A stretch of 64,000 nt of DNA from Mucilaginibacter sp. 44-25 (GTDB taxonomy: Bacteria; Bacteroidota; Bacteroidia; Sphingobacteriales; Sphingobacteriaceae), in NCBI GenBank assembly GCA_001898335.1, contig MKTS01000009.1, forward strand, positions 620,001 to 684,000, written 5' to 3'. Below, piece after piece: positions 7,441 through 16,049 of this stretch (position 1 is its first letter; the number at the start of each line of letters is the position of its first letter). A program made the position numbers and the translations under genes. Below the pieces are notes generated by a model. That model was not told the origin of the DNA, ran no database searches, and worked only from the letters and a program-made list of their open reading frames with translations.

Positions 7441-9786
7441 ATGAAACTCTCTACACTATTATATACCATAATACTGTGTATGGTTAGTGCATTTTCTTTT
7501 GCACAAGGCAACCTGCACGGTACCGTTACCGACGCCCGCACGCATGAACCATTGCAGGGCGTAATGATAAGCAATGCCGCAACAGGCGTTGTGTTAACCA
7601 CTACAAACACTAAGGGCAAATTTGAAATAAAGGCCGACAATGTTACTACCCTTAGGTTTACCATGATCGGCTTTACTCCGCAGATCATCAACATCACCAA
7701 TGATAAAGCCATTGAGGTGATGATGGAACCCTCTACGGTTGATCTGCAGCAGGTGGTAGTATCGGCCAGTCGCGAAAGGCAGGCCAGGCAGGATGCGCCC
7801 ATTGCCATCAGCAAAATAAACGCTACACAGATACATGACACCAAAGCTACCGCGCTTTACCAGCTGTTAAATAAAGTTACCGGTGTTTACATGGTTGACC
7901 TGGGAAACGAGCAGCATACCATGGCCATACGCCAGCCCATTACCTATAACGCGCTTTACCTGTATATGGAGGATGGACTGCCCATACGCCCTACAGGTAT
8001 TTTTAACCATAACTCGCTTTACGAGATCAACATGAGCGGCGTGCGCGATATTGAAGTAATTAAAGGCCCGGCTTCATCATTATATGGCAGTAACGCCATT
8101 GGCGGCGCCGTTAATTTTATTACACAGGGCCCTCCGGCAGGTTACGCCGGCAATGTTTCCTTACAAGGCGATAACTACCATTACCGCAGGGTGGATGCCG
8201 ATGGGGGCTTCAGCAGCGGTAAGTTTGGCCTGTATGTAGGTGGTTACCTGGCCCGCCAGCGTAACGGCTGGCAGGATTATACCGACTTTGATAAACGCAG
8301 CGGTAACTTTAAAACCACTTATGACTTTGATGCCAACACCCGCTTAACTACCTCTTTGGCTTACAACTACCTATATACCCAAACACCGGGCAGTTTAGAC
8401 AGCGCTAAGTTTTACAGCAGAAAGTACGGTGCCAACCAGCGCTTTACCTACCGCGAAGTGAAAGCCCTGCGTGCCAATACCCGTTTAGACCATAAATGGA
8501 ACGATAAAAGCAATACCTTTTTCACGCTCTTTTATCGCAACAACTCAACCGGGCAGTTGCCAAGTTACTTTATTTCTGATGTGAGGGATAACACCGGCAA
8601 ATACCTGAGCTCGAACGGGCAGGAAAACAACCAAAGCTTCCATAGCATTGGCCTGTTGACCCAGCACCGTCAGGATTTCGATTTCCTGCATTCGCGGTTG
8701 ATCGTAGGGGCTTATCTGGATAACAGCCCAAGCTCTTATTACGCCAAGTACCTGGATATTCAAAAAGATGTGGCTAACAATTTTTACACGGGCTACACCA
8801 ATACCGGCAGGTATATCGACAATTACCATATCAAACTGTTCAATACCGCCGCTTATACCCAGTATGAGATCAAACCGACAGACGCGCTGCGTATAGTGAT
8901 GGGCCTGCGTTATGACAGGATCCATTACAATTTTAACAATGGCATTACCAGCGGCAGCAAATACAAACAGCAGGAAACAAATGATTTCAACATCGTTGCA
9001 CCTAAACTGGGCTTAACCTATAACTTTGGTAACAACAAAGGTTTGTATGCCAATTACAGTGTAGGTTTCCAACCGCCTGAAACAGGCGACCTGTACAGCG
9101 CCCGCCAGTTAACCCCGCTTAAGCAGGCCACCTTCAACAACTATGAGGCCGGCGGATGGTTCGCTGCCTTTGATAAAAAGTTATACCTGGAGCTATCCGT
9201 TTACGACCTGGAAGGCCGTAACGAGATCATTAACCAGCTACTGCCCGATAATACTACACAAAACCAAAATGCCGGGGCTACCCGCCATCGTGGTGTAGAG
9301 TATTCGGTAGCTTTTGCCCCGGTTAAAGAACTGGCTTTCCGTTTCAGCGGTACCAATGCCTGGCACACCTACCGCGATTATAGCGAAGTACGCGCCAACT
9401 ACGCTACCGGCACCAACACCGTGCTGGTGTACAATGGCAACCGCATGGCCAACGCGCCAAACTGGATAGCCAACAGCGAACTGACTTACAAGCCGGCTTA
9501 TCTTAATGGCTTCCGTATTTCGGGTGAGTGGCAGCACATTGGGTCGTACTTTACCAATCCGGCCAATACCAAATCATACGCCGGGTATGATCTGTTTAAT
9601 GCCCGTACAGGTTACGATGTAAAGGATGGCGCACTAAAAGGTTTCGGTATTTGGTTTAACGTGCTCAACCTCACTAATAAGTTGTACGCCACTACCGTAG
9701 TGAGCAACCAATACGGCGATACCTACAACGCTGCTCCGCCAAGGGTTTATTCATTAGGCATTAGCTATTCATTTGCAAAATATTAA
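7441..9786 (+). CDS. TonB-dependent outer-membrane receptor
   Basis: A 781-residue receptor. The signal peptide (MKLSTLLYTIILCMVSAFSF, cleavage AQ) is followed by a carboxypeptidase-regulatory-like domain (about 25-100, GTVTDARTHEPLQGVMISNA), then the plug (about 110-225, with VIKGPASSLYGSNAIGGAVN) and a 22-strand barrel ending in the aromatic tail SLGISYSFAKY. No SusD partner is present, so a polysaccharide role is unlikely. The next genes encode a PepSY membrane protein and a heavy-metal-binding lipoprotein, which points to siderophore or metal uptake. The PepSY gene starts 3 bp after the stop, so they are co-transcribed. Confidence 0.9.
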   Translation: MKLSTLLYTIILCMVSAFSFAQGNLHGTVTDARTHEPLQGVMISNAATGVVLTTTNTKGKFEIKADNVTTLRFTMIGFTPQIINITNDKAIEVMMEPSTVDLQQVVVSASRERQARQDAPIAISKINATQIHDTKATALYQLLNKVTGVYMVDLGNEQHTMAIRQPITYNALYLYMEDGLPIRPTGIFNHNSLYEINMSGVRDIEVIKGPASSLYGSNAIGGAVNFITQGPPAGYAGNVSLQGDNYHYRRVDADGGFSSGKFGLYVGGYLARQRNGWQDYTDFDKRSGNFKTTYDFDANTRLTTSLAYNYLYTQTPGSLDSAKFYSRKYGANQRFTYREVKALRANTRLDHKWNDKSNTFFTLFYRNNSTGQLPSYFISDVRDNTGKYLSSNGQENNQSFHSIGLLTQHRQDFDFLHSRLIVGAYLDNSPSSYYAKYLDIQKDVANNFYTGYTNTGRYIDNYHIKLFNTAAYTQYEIKPTDALRIVMGLRYDRIHYNFNNGITSGSKYKQQETNDFNIVAPKLGLTYNFGNNKGLYANYSVGFQPPETGDLYSARQLTPLKQATFNNYEAGGWFAAFDKKLYLELSVYDLEGRNEIINQLLPDNTTQNQNAGATRHRGVEYSVAFAPVKELAFRFSGTNAWHTYRDYSEVRANYATGTNTVLVYNGNRMANAPNWIANSELTYKPAYLNGFRISGEWQHIGSYFTNPANTKSYAGYDLFNARTGYDVKDGALKGFGIWFNVLNLTNKLYATTVVSNQYGDTYNAAPPRVYSLGISYSFAKY

Positions 9787-9789
9787 CAG

Positions 9790-11220
9790 ATGGCAACCGC
9801 AAAACAAAATTTTTATAAATGGCATAGGATATTGGGCTTAACAGCCCTTATCCCTGTCATGATGTGGACATTGAGCGGGCTTTCGCACCCATTCATGTCT
9901 AACTGGTTCAGGCCTGCTATTGCGAAGGAGGTGTACAAAGCGCAGCCGGTGAAAGAGAAGCCGGCCCTATCGCTCAAACAGGTGCTGGATAAAAACAAGG
10001 TGGCGGAGTTCATTAACTTTGGTACGATCGCTTATCAAGGGCAACCCTATTATCAGGTAATGGGTATGGATAGTACTTACCGATATTACTCGGCCAATAC
10101 AAGTGAAGTACTTGCTGATGGCGACAGGCGCTATGCCACCTATCTTGCACGATACTTTACGCAGGACAGCACCTCGAAGATCAAAAGCATCAGCGTTCAA
10201 AAAACTTTTGATGCCGAGTATCAGCCGATCAACCACCTGCTGCCTGTCTGGAAAATCTCCTTTGATCGCCCCGATGGGATGGATGTGTACGTGGAAACGG
10301 GCCAAAGCCGCATGGGCACTTTCAACAATAACACCCGTAAGATCATGCTGGTATTTTTTGAGCAGCTGCATACCTGGCAATTCCTGGCGGCTATTGGCAG
10401 CGAGCAATTCAGGGTAGTCGTATTGTTAATTATTGTCGGGATCATGCTGCTATCGCTGCTATCAGGGTTAACCGTTTATGGGTTATTCTGGAAGAAGTTT
10501 AAAACAGCCACCGAGAACCGCCGCCGCGACAAGCGAAAAGATACCCGGTTTGTACACCGCTTTCACAGGCAGTTGGGCTTGGCGGTATCGCTGGTGATGT
10601 TCACGTTTACTATCAGCGGGGCATTTCACCTGTATGTTAAATTGGCTAATGATAAACATACTGCCAAAAGCGGCATCAGGCAAATGGTAAAAACCGCGCA
10701 GTTGACAGCATCAAACTTGTCGTTACCTGTAGCGGATAGCCTGGTTAAAAACGTGTCCCTGGCGCAATTTAATGGACGAACCTATTACCAGTTGAATGAC
10801 ACCAAAAAGCATGTTAGCTATTTTGATGTAGGCAATGGCGTCGAATTGAATAACGGAGATGCTATATACGCCAATTATCTTGCCTCCTACTACGGCGGCA
10901 AACCGCAAATAGGCCAGATGAAAATTAATCAGATAAGGGAATTTACCAACGAGTACGGTTTTATCAATAAGCGCTTGCCGGTGCAGCAGGTAAGCTATCC
11001 GAATGGCGAAAACTGGTACATAGAAACCATCACTTCGCAACTGGCCACCAAAGTTGCGGGAATCGATCGCGCCGAAGGCTTTTCGTTTATATTTTTACAC
11101 AAGTACTTCGGTATGGCCTGGGCCGGTAAAAACGTGCGCGATATTGCCAGCATGTTAGCGGCATTGGGCGTTTTAGCTGTGTCGGTATTGGGTTTTATTG
11201 GATTTTTAAAAAACAAATGA
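9790..11220 (+). CDS. PepSY-associated membrane protein (putative ferric reductase type)
   Basis: A 476-residue inner-membrane protein with four helices (about residues 12-33, 203-228, 262-283, 450-471) separating two large periplasmic segments. The first helix has YKWHRILGLTALIPVMMWTL, the classic PepSY_TM start with a His that can bind haem. RFHRQLGLAV before the third helix repeats the pattern, and HKYFGMAW precedes the last helix. Family members near TonB receptors are thought to reduce ferric siderophores in the periplasm. The gene starts 3 bp after the TonB receptor stop and overlaps the next gene by 4 bp (ATGA). Confidence 0.85.
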   Translation: MATAKQNFYKWHRILGLTALIPVMMWTLSGLSHPFMSNWFRPAIAKEVYKAQPVKEKPALSLKQVLDKNKVAEFINFGTIAYQGQPYYQVMGMDSTYRYYSANTSEVLADGDRRYATYLARYFTQDSTSKIKSISVQKTFDAEYQPINHLLPVWKISFDRPDGMDVYVETGQSRMGTFNNNTRKIMLVFFEQLHTWQFLAAIGSEQFRVVVLLIIVGIMLLSLLSGLTVYGLFWKKFKTATENRRRDKRKDTRFVHRFHRQLGLAVSLVMFTFTISGAFHLYVKLANDKHTAKSGIRQMVKTAQLTASNLSLPVADSLVKNVSLAQFNGRTYYQLNDTKKHVSYFDVGNGVELNNGDAIYANYLASYYGGKPQIGQMKINQIREFTNEYGFINKRLPVQQVSYPNGENWYIETITSQLATKVAGIDRAEGFSFIFLHKYFGMAWAGKNVRDIASMLAALGVLAVSVLGFIGFLKNK

Positions 11221-11435
11221 TCATGAGAAGATACATTTTGATAGTAGCTGTAACAGCATTAACATGGGGTGTTTCGGCCTGTAATTCATCCACGCACAAG
11301 GATGCAAAGGCCACTGAGGCCGCTAAACCTAAAGGCAAATACTATTGCACCATGCATCCCGAAATAACATCAGACAAGCCGGGCACCTGCAGCAAATGCG
11401 GCATGGACCTGGTAGAACGGGATACCACAAAATAG
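11217..11435 (+). CDS. heavy-metal-binding-domain lipoprotein
   Basis: A 70-72 residue lipoprotein. From the second ATG (11223) it reads MRRYILIVAVTALTWGVSAC, with a lipobox ending in Cys20, a short linker, and a heavy-metal-binding domain YYCTMHPEITS...GTCSKCGMDL (Cys42, His45, Cys56, Cys59). This HMBD pattern occurs in copper efflux adaptors and metal ATPases. The ATG at 11217 overlaps the PepSY stop by 4 bp, implying translational coupling; the 11223 ATG gives the cleaner signal peptide. It closes the TonB-PepSY cluster and supports a metal (copper or iron) role. Confidence 0.85.
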   Translation: MIMRRYILIVAVTALTWGVSACNSSTHKDAKATEAAKPKGKYYCTMHPEITSDKPGTCSKCGMDLVERDTTK

Positions 11436-11437
11436 CC

Positions 11438-11500
11438 GACTCACCCTCTCTGCTCTTTATGCAGAGAGGGTTGACCAGCGTAGCAAAGTTTGGGTGAGTT
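11438..11500. repeat. dispersed palindromic repeat, short copy (GACTCACCC family)
   Basis: The ends gactcaccc (11438-11446) and gggtgagtt (11492-11500) are inverted. Inside is a perfect 11-bp hairpin accctctctgc/gcagagagggt (11443-11453 with 11461-11471). The longer related element at 51670-51804 has the same ends and hairpin sequence. The hairpin here could also end transcription of the metal cluster, though no T-run follows it. Confidence 0.6.
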
Positions 11501-11541
11501 AATTTTTACTTTCCCCTTACCCTTGCCAATTCCTGTCCGCT

Positions 11542-11549
11542 TAACTTTG
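11542..11549 (+). promoter_or_regulatory. -7 promoter box of the DsbA-like gene
   Basis: TAACTTTG fits the TAnnTTTG consensus and lies 17 nt before the ATG at 11567. Confidence 0.4.
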
Positions 11550-11566
11550 TTTGAAAATAAAACGCT

Positions 11567-12265
11567 ATGAAAGTTGAGATATGGTCTGATGTGATGTGCC
11601 CGTTCTGCTACATTGGTAAACGCAGGTTTGAAGCGGCTTTGCAACAGTTTCCGCATAAAGATAAAGTTGAAGTGGAATGGAAAAGTTTTCAGCTGAACCC
11701 CGACATGCAAACCGACCCAAACATCAGCATTAACCAATACCTGGCTGATGTAAAGGGCTGGACACTCGACTACGCCCGGCAAATGAATAACCATGTTACC
11801 CAAATGGCAGCAGCAGTGGGCTTAACGTACAATATGGACAAAGCTGTAGTAGCCAATAGCTTTAAGGCGCACCGCTTTACACACCTGGCCAAAAAACATG
11901 GTTTAGGAGAAGCGGCAGAAGAAGCCTTGTTTAAAGCTTACTTTACCGATAGCAGGAATGTGGACGACGACGACACACTTATTGAACTGGGCGTAAGTAT
12001 AGGCCTTGATGCCGAAACCATAAAAACAACATTGGAAACCGATGCTTTTGCCGATGAAGTAAGGTATGATATTGCCGAGGCTCAGCAATTAGGTATACGT
12101 GGCGTTCCTTTTTTTGTGATGGACCAAAAGTATGGCGTTTCGGGAGCGCAGGCTAACGAAGTTTTCAGCCAGACCCTGGATAAAGCTTTTAATGAATGGA
12201 ACCAGCAGCGCCCGGCCATACAAGTGACGGACGGCCCTACCTGCGGGCCTGACGGCAATTGCTGA
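11567..12265 (+). CDS. FrnE-like DsbA-family thiol oxidoreductase
   Basis: A 232-residue cytoplasmic protein with no signal peptide. It begins MKVEIWSDVMCPFCYIGKRR with the CPFC redox pair at residues 11-14. A helical insert follows, then GIRGVPFFVMDQKYGVSGAQ, which holds the cis-proline loop typical of the thioredoxin/DsbA fold. Length and motifs match the FrnE branch (protein disulfide isomerase-like; the 2-hydroxychromene-2-carboxylate isomerase relatives lack the CxxC). It probably repairs cytoplasmic disulfides. The C-terminus ends DGPTCGPDGNC, a further Cys pair common in this family. It has its own promoter. Confidence 0.88.
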   Translation: MKVEIWSDVMCPFCYIGKRRFEAALQQFPHKDKVEVEWKSFQLNPDMQTDPNISINQYLADVKGWTLDYARQMNNHVTQMAAAVGLTYNMDKAVVANSFKAHRFTHLAKKHGLGEAAEEALFKAYFTDSRNVDDDDTLIELGVSIGLDAETIKTTLETDAFADEVRYDIAEAQQLGIRGVPFFVMDQKYGVSGAQANEVFSQTLDKAFNEWNQQRPAIQVTDGPTCGPDGNC

Positions 12266-12369
12266 TCATTTTCTTTCAAAGCAATCTAACTTATTATAAG
12301 GTTAACCGTATAAGCCTGTTAGAGTAAAAGAAAGATTATTTATCTTTAATGCTGAATTTCCTGAGATGT

Positions 12370-13002
12370 ATGAAAAAACTTTACCATAACCTTATCGCTG
12401 TAATCTGTATAGCCCTGTTTGTAAGCAGTTGCAAGCTTGACCCGCCAATTTACCCTCAGGGCACTTCTCTTACACCACCACCAGCGGGTTCTAATACCGG
12501 TGGAAATACCGGAGGAAGCACAGGTGGTACCGATAACGGAGGTAATACCGGTGGAAATACCGGAGGAAACACAGGAGGAAACACAGGGGGGAGTACGGGT
12601 GGTAATACCGGAGGAAACACAGGGGGTGGCAGCACCGTACCAGTAGGAGCTACAAATACCATTATTGTACAAATTGGCAGCACGCAGAAAACATACAATA
12701 AAAATTTAGCGTATTCTAATGCTTTTGGTGCGAATGGTATCCTTGCAGTACAAAGCCAAACAGATACTTTTATATTTAATTATATTGGAGATAACACAGG
12801 CACATTTGATATACTATCGTTAAACTTTGGCAATTACAGCATAGATTCTTCTAAAGGTGGAAAGGTAACCGTAATCTCAAACACCATGAACTCGGCCCTG
12901 CCGCCTAAGGGAACCATAAAAGGTACTTTCACTATTAACCTGGTTGATGCTAACGGCAACGCCGCAGGTGTCGCCAATGGCTCATTTAATATTAGCCAGT
13001 AA
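12370..13002 (+). CDS. lipoprotein with Asn-Thr-Gly-Gly repeat linker
   Basis: A 210-residue lipoprotein starting at ATG 12370 (MKKLYHNLIAVICIALFVSS, lipobox Cys21). Residues 40-88 are a low-complexity linker of NTGG/STGG repeats, encoded by imperfect 12-bp DNA repeats. The C-terminal 115 residues form a predicted beta domain (TNTIIVQIGSTQKTYNKN through to FNISQ) without a recognised family. The linker probably spaces this domain from the outer membrane. An in-frame ATG at 12349 would add seven residues and spoil the signal peptide. The repeat tract could vary in length by slippage. Confidence 0.75.
   Translation: MKKLYHNLIAVICIALFVSSCKLDPPIYPQGTSLTPPPAGSNTGGNTGGSTGGTDNGGNTGGNTGGNTGGNTGGSTGGNTGGNTGGGSTVPVGATNTIIVQIGSTQKTYNKNLAYSNAFGANGILAVQSQTDTFIFNYIGDNTGTFDILSLNFGNYSIDSSKGGKVTVISNTMNSALPPKGTIKGTFTINLVDANGNAAGVANGSFNISQ
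12490..12627 (+). repeat. 12-bp coding tandem repeats (NTGG)
   Basis: About a dozen imperfect copies of a 12-bp unit such as aataccggtgga or aacacaggagga, all in frame inside the lipoprotein gene. They differ mainly at synonymous positions and at the first codon (Asn or Ser). Confidence 0.85.
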
Positions 13003-13055
13003 CACTTGAGTTTCTATAAGGATGATAACTGCCTGCATATAGCAGCTATAATCCT

Positions 13056-13078
13056 TATATTTGTGTAAAATTTACACA
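13056..13078 (+). promoter_or_regulatory. promoter with overlapping 17-bp palindromic operator
   Basis: The -7 box TATATTTG (13056-13063) runs into the perfect palindrome tgtgtaaaatttacaca (13062-13078, 8-bp arms around one A). The palindrome covers the expected transcription start and lies 8 bp before the TTG start of the MFS gene. This is the placement of a repressor operator; the regulator is not identifiable here. Confidence 0.5.
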
Positions 13079-13086
13079 CTTATAGT

Positions 13087-14235
13087 TTGGATACAGCGCT
13101 ACCTCCATATCATTTCACCAGAACAACCTTACGGGCTGTTGTAGGTATCATGTTCTTTTTGGCGGGGCTATGCTTTGCCAGCTGGGCATCACGTATTGCC
13201 ACTATACAGCAAAACCTTAAACTGAGCGATGCAGCCTTAGGCGGTGTGTTGTTTTCGTTACCTGTTGGCCTGGTATGCTCACTGCCATTCTCCGGATGGA
13301 TCATTACCCGCATAGGCAGCCGCAACCTGCTCATTGCATCACTTATCATGTACTGCTGTACGCTTGCCACATTAGGCCTGGCACAAAATACGGTACAGCT
13401 TATCGCTTGCCTGTTGCTATTCGGCTTTTCCAGTAACGCGGTTAATATATCTGTAAATACCCAGGCAGTGGCAGCCGAAGAAATGTACGGCCGACCTATA
13501 CTGGCCTCTTTCCATGGTTTGTGGAGTTTGGCTGGCTTTACCGGAGCGGCCATCGGCACTTTCATGATAGGCAGGCAGGTGCTGCCGCTACATCACTTTG
13601 TGATGATCATGATGGTGGTATTGCTAACCATACTTATTACCGCGCGTTACCTTAAATTTGATAAACCCACCAGCGCAGGCCCCGCGTTTGTAATGCCCGA
13701 TAAATCATTAATTAAACTGGGGCTTATTGCCTTTTGCTCCATGATATGCGAGGGTGCCATGTTTGACTGGAGCGTTATCTACTTCAAAAAAGTGGTACTT
13801 GCTCCGCGCGAAATTATGGGTATAGGCTATACAGCATTTATGTTCACCATGGCCACAGGCCGTTTCATAGCCGACTGGTTTTCGCATCGCTTCGGGCTTA
13901 AGCGTACACTGCAGGTTAGCGGGCTGCTTACCGCTACCGGGCTTGCCATAGCTGTTATTTTCCCACATGTTTATTCTGCAGTAGCCGGTTTCCTGCTGGT
14001 TGGCTTTGGGGTATCATCTGTTGTACCGCTGGCTTATAGCGTAGCCGGTAAGTCAAAAACTATGTCGCCGGGTGTGGCTATCGCTGCCGTGTCAACCATC
14101 AGCTTTACCGGCTTTTTAGTAGGGCCGCCGGTAATTGGTTTTATAGCGGGCGCCATCTCATTAAGGGCGTCCTTTACGCTTATAGCACTTATGGGGCTTT
14201 GCGTAACAGTTTTTTCGACCAAGGCAAAACTTTAA
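13087..14235 (+). CDS. MFS transporter, 12 TM
   Basis: A 382-residue major facilitator with 12 predicted helices. The loop between helices 2 and 3 reads GWIITRIGSRN, a degenerate MFS signature, and IGTF...ADWFSHRFGLKRT marks the equivalent point in the second half. The general look (FFLAGLCFASWASRIATIQQ, LPFSGWIITRIGSRNLL) resembles the YbjJ-like group of sugar or drug transporters. The substrate is unknown. The start is the TTG at 13087; the next ATG (codon 22) would cut the first helix. A palindromic operator sits over the promoter, so it may be substrate-induced. Confidence 0.82.
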   Translation: MDTALPPYHFTRTTLRAVVGIMFFLAGLCFASWASRIATIQQNLKLSDAALGGVLFSLPVGLVCSLPFSGWIITRIGSRNLLIASLIMYCCTLATLGLAQNTVQLIACLLLFGFSSNAVNISVNTQAVAAEEMYGRPILASFHGLWSLAGFTGAAIGTFMIGRQVLPLHHFVMIMMVVLLTILITARYLKFDKPTSAGPAFVMPDKSLIKLGLIAFCSMICEGAMFDWSVIYFKKVVLAPREIMGIGYTAFMFTMATGRFIADWFSHRFGLKRTLQVSGLLTATGLAIAVIFPHVYSAVAGFLLVGFGVSSVVPLAYSVAGKSKTMSPGVAIAAVSTISFTGFLVGPPVIGFIAGAISLRASFTLIALMGLCVTVFSTKAKL

Positions 14236-14240
14236 ACGTA

Positions 14241-14510
14241 TTAAGGCCTGTTCAGTTCATCGGCATGCGGGTTTAGCACATACTCAAAATTCTCGTAACC
14301 GTTGTGTACTATAAACTTCAGTCGCTCATGCGGCAGGTTAATATCCAATGATATACCGGCGAGCGTAGCAGGCAGGTTATCCTTTATCAGTTTCAGATCT
14401 GTTACGTGCGGCATTTCTATTTCAATATCATTGCCACGTGCTTCTATTTTCCAGTCCTTTAAACCCGCGTTTTTTAAAACGGTTAACCATTTTTGCTGAT
14501 AGGCATTCAT
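14241..14510 (-). CDS. small soluble hypothetical protein, 89 aa
   Basis: An 89-residue soluble protein (MNAYQQKWLTVLKNAGLKDW and a C-terminal NGYENFEYVLNPHADELNRP). Alternating beta/alpha character, no signal peptide, no known motif. It converges on the MFS gene with 5 bp between stop codons. Composition is like its neighbours. It looks genuine, but I do not recognise a family. Confidence 0.6.
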   Translation of the reverse strand: MNAYQQKWLTVLKNAGLKDWKIEARGNDIEIEMPHVTDLKLIKDNLPATLAGISLDINLPHERLKFIVHNGYENFEYVLNPHADELNRP

Positions 14511-14580
14511 TGTTCTTTTATGTTGTTCCTTTTAAACAACAGGGGCGGTTTAGTTAAGTTTGCAGAAAGTCCGGGCATAC

Positions 14581-14607
14581 AAAAAGCCCCCTGTTTTGCA
14601 GGGAGCT
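14581..14607 (-). terminator. terminator of the ECF-YceI-Rieske operon
   Basis: On the minus strand, agctccctg pairs with cagggggct (14585-14607) and is followed by a T-run (A-run 14581-14585 on the plus strand). It lies about 25 bp after the Rieske stop. Confidence 0.7.
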
Positions 14608-14629
14608 ATAAAGCTTAATATCGCAAAGC

Positions 14630-15073
14630 TTATGCGGATACTGTTAGTGTTGCGCCATTAATACTGATATTATATTTTTTGAGCGCGGTGGCCGCGGGGC
14701 CCTGCACTACACCACCCGAGGTATTAAACTGGCTGCCGTGCGCCGGGCAAACAAACAGCCCCTGGTTGGTGCTGTAATTAATATCAACCCCCTGGTGCGT
14801 GCAAGCTACCTGCACAGCAGTAAATGAAGCAGGCACATTGGCCGCGGCAAGCCGCACCAGTATAACGCCGTTTGATACCTTTGAAGTTCCTACGCCCGTC
14901 AGTTCGCTGTTAAGGTCGGCGGTAAATAGGTTGCCGGTATTGTTAGGCGGTGGGTTTGTGGTTTGTTCTTCGCCTGGTTTAGGCGTATTTTTTGAGCAAC
15001 TCACCAAAGCGCAGCCCGCGCAAACGACGGCCATACCTATTCCCAGTTTTGATAAAAATTCCTGTCTGTCCAT
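14630..15073 (-). CDS. Rieske [2Fe-2S] lipoprotein
   Basis: A 147-residue protein from ATG 15073. The N-terminus resembles a lipoprotein signal (GIGMAVVCAGCALVSC, Cys26 as acceptor), followed by a Pro/Asn-rich linker. The cluster ligands are CTHQG (Cys91, His93) and CPAHGSQF (Cys109, His112). It lacks other domains, so it should act as a small electron carrier at the envelope. It is the last gene of the ECF sigma operon, 10 bp after the DUF5777 gene. An earlier ATG at 15118 overlaps the upstream gene and gives a poorer signal. Confidence 0.88.
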   Translation of the reverse strand: MDRQEFLSKLGIGMAVVCAGCALVSCSKNTPKPGEEQTTNPPPNNTGNLFTADLNSELTGVGTSKVSNGVILVRLAAANVPASFTAVQVACTHQGVDINYSTNQGLFVCPAHGSQFNTSGGVVQGPAATALKKYNISINGATLTVSA

Positions 15074-15083
15074 AGTGTTTTTA

Positions 15084-16031
15084 TTAATAAGATGATTGGT
15101 GCTTTTTGTTAAAATCAAATATGCGGGAGATGGTAAAGCCCAGCCTGAACTGCCCTTTTCCCCATGACGAAGTGGTATTATTCAGGTAATTGATCTCCGA
15201 GATAGCCTGCGCGTTACTGAAATTAATGGTGAACACGTGGCCTCCGGTTTCTATTTCCAACCCTACGCCCAAACCATCATAATATTTGGGGTTTACGCTG
15301 TTATCGCGGTAGCTGGAGAAGGGGTGAAAGTAATCAAGCACTATACCCATACGCTTGCTGAATTTTAGCCTGCCCGCTGCAGAGATTGCGAAATAGCGCT
15401 TCTCATTACCCACCAGGAACGGGTACTCAATGTTATTGGCCACATAAGATGGCGCCACCTCTACAGACAGGGCACTCGAAAATTTACGCGCGATAATGGC
15501 CTGTGTGAAGTAAGAGAAGCGGTTGAGCGTGTTATCAAAAATATTGGTGTTAACGTGGTAAGGCTTAAACCCCGTTTTACCAATAACACTAACCGCAACC
15601 GGCATGCTGTTATCTGTAGTTTGATGCAGCAGGTAATATTTTAATTGCAGGTCTATCATCTGCTCAAACTTGCTGCGGCCCAGCCCTATGTTAAGGTTAT
15701 CGGTTAACCCGTATTCAAACCCAATGTAAATATCAGAGGAGTTATCGAGCCCGAAAAAGGTTTTACCCCCGCCTGCCGAACCGGCAATATCGCCAAAGCG
15801 GTGTATCACCATAAAATTCAGCTCTTTCTTTTTAACCGTTTCAGTGGTTTGGGTAAAAATAAGGCGGGTTGCTTTAAAGGTAGCGATAACGGGCTCGCCT
15901 TTTTCTGGCGCGGTAAGCGCGTTCATCAACGAGTCGGTGCTGCTTTTACCGGTAGTGTCTTTTCGCGTTGTTTGTGCAGCTGCCACAGCGGCAGATAGCA
16001 GCATGGCCATTAACATCAGGGGTTTTTTCAT
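15084..16031 (-). CDS. DUF5777 family beta-barrel protein
   Basis: A 315-residue exported protein: signal peptide MKKPLMLMAMLLSAAVAAAQ, then a barrel-like alternating pattern (NFMVIHRFGDIAG, DIYIGFEYGLTDNLNIGLGR) ending in an aromatic outer-membrane-type tail region. The pattern FMVIHRFGD matches DUF5777, an outer-membrane barrel family that occurs beside YceI and Rieske genes. It lies 18 bp after the YceI gene and 10 bp before the Rieske gene. Its role is unknown; the company suggests redox or lipid-like ligand handling. Confidence 0.82.
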   Translation of the reverse strand: MKKPLMLMAMLLSAAVAAAQTTRKDTTGKSSTDSLMNALTAPEKGEPVIATFKATRLIFTQTTETVKKKELNFMVIHRFGDIAGSAGGGKTFFGLDNSSDIYIGFEYGLTDNLNIGLGRSKFEQMIDLQLKYYLLHQTTDNSMPVAVSVIGKTGFKPYHVNTNIFDNTLNRFSYFTQAIIARKFSSALSVEVAPSYVANNIEYPFLVGNEKRYFAISAAGRLKFSKRMGIVLDYFHPFSSYRDNSVNPKYYDGLGVGLEIETGGHVFTINFSNAQAISEINYLNNTTSSWGKGQFRLGFTISRIFDFNKKHQSSY

Positions 16032-16049
16032 ATAAGTGTGTGTTAAAGT

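Noticed and set aside
11441-11803. 120-residue minus-strand frame over the repeat and the DsbA-like gene
   Set aside because: It is the reverse of a clear oxidoreductase gene and of a palindromic repeat.
12490-12627. Regular short repeats that could suggest a CRISPR array
   Set aside because: The units are 12 bp without unique spacers and are codons of a Gly-rich linker in frame.
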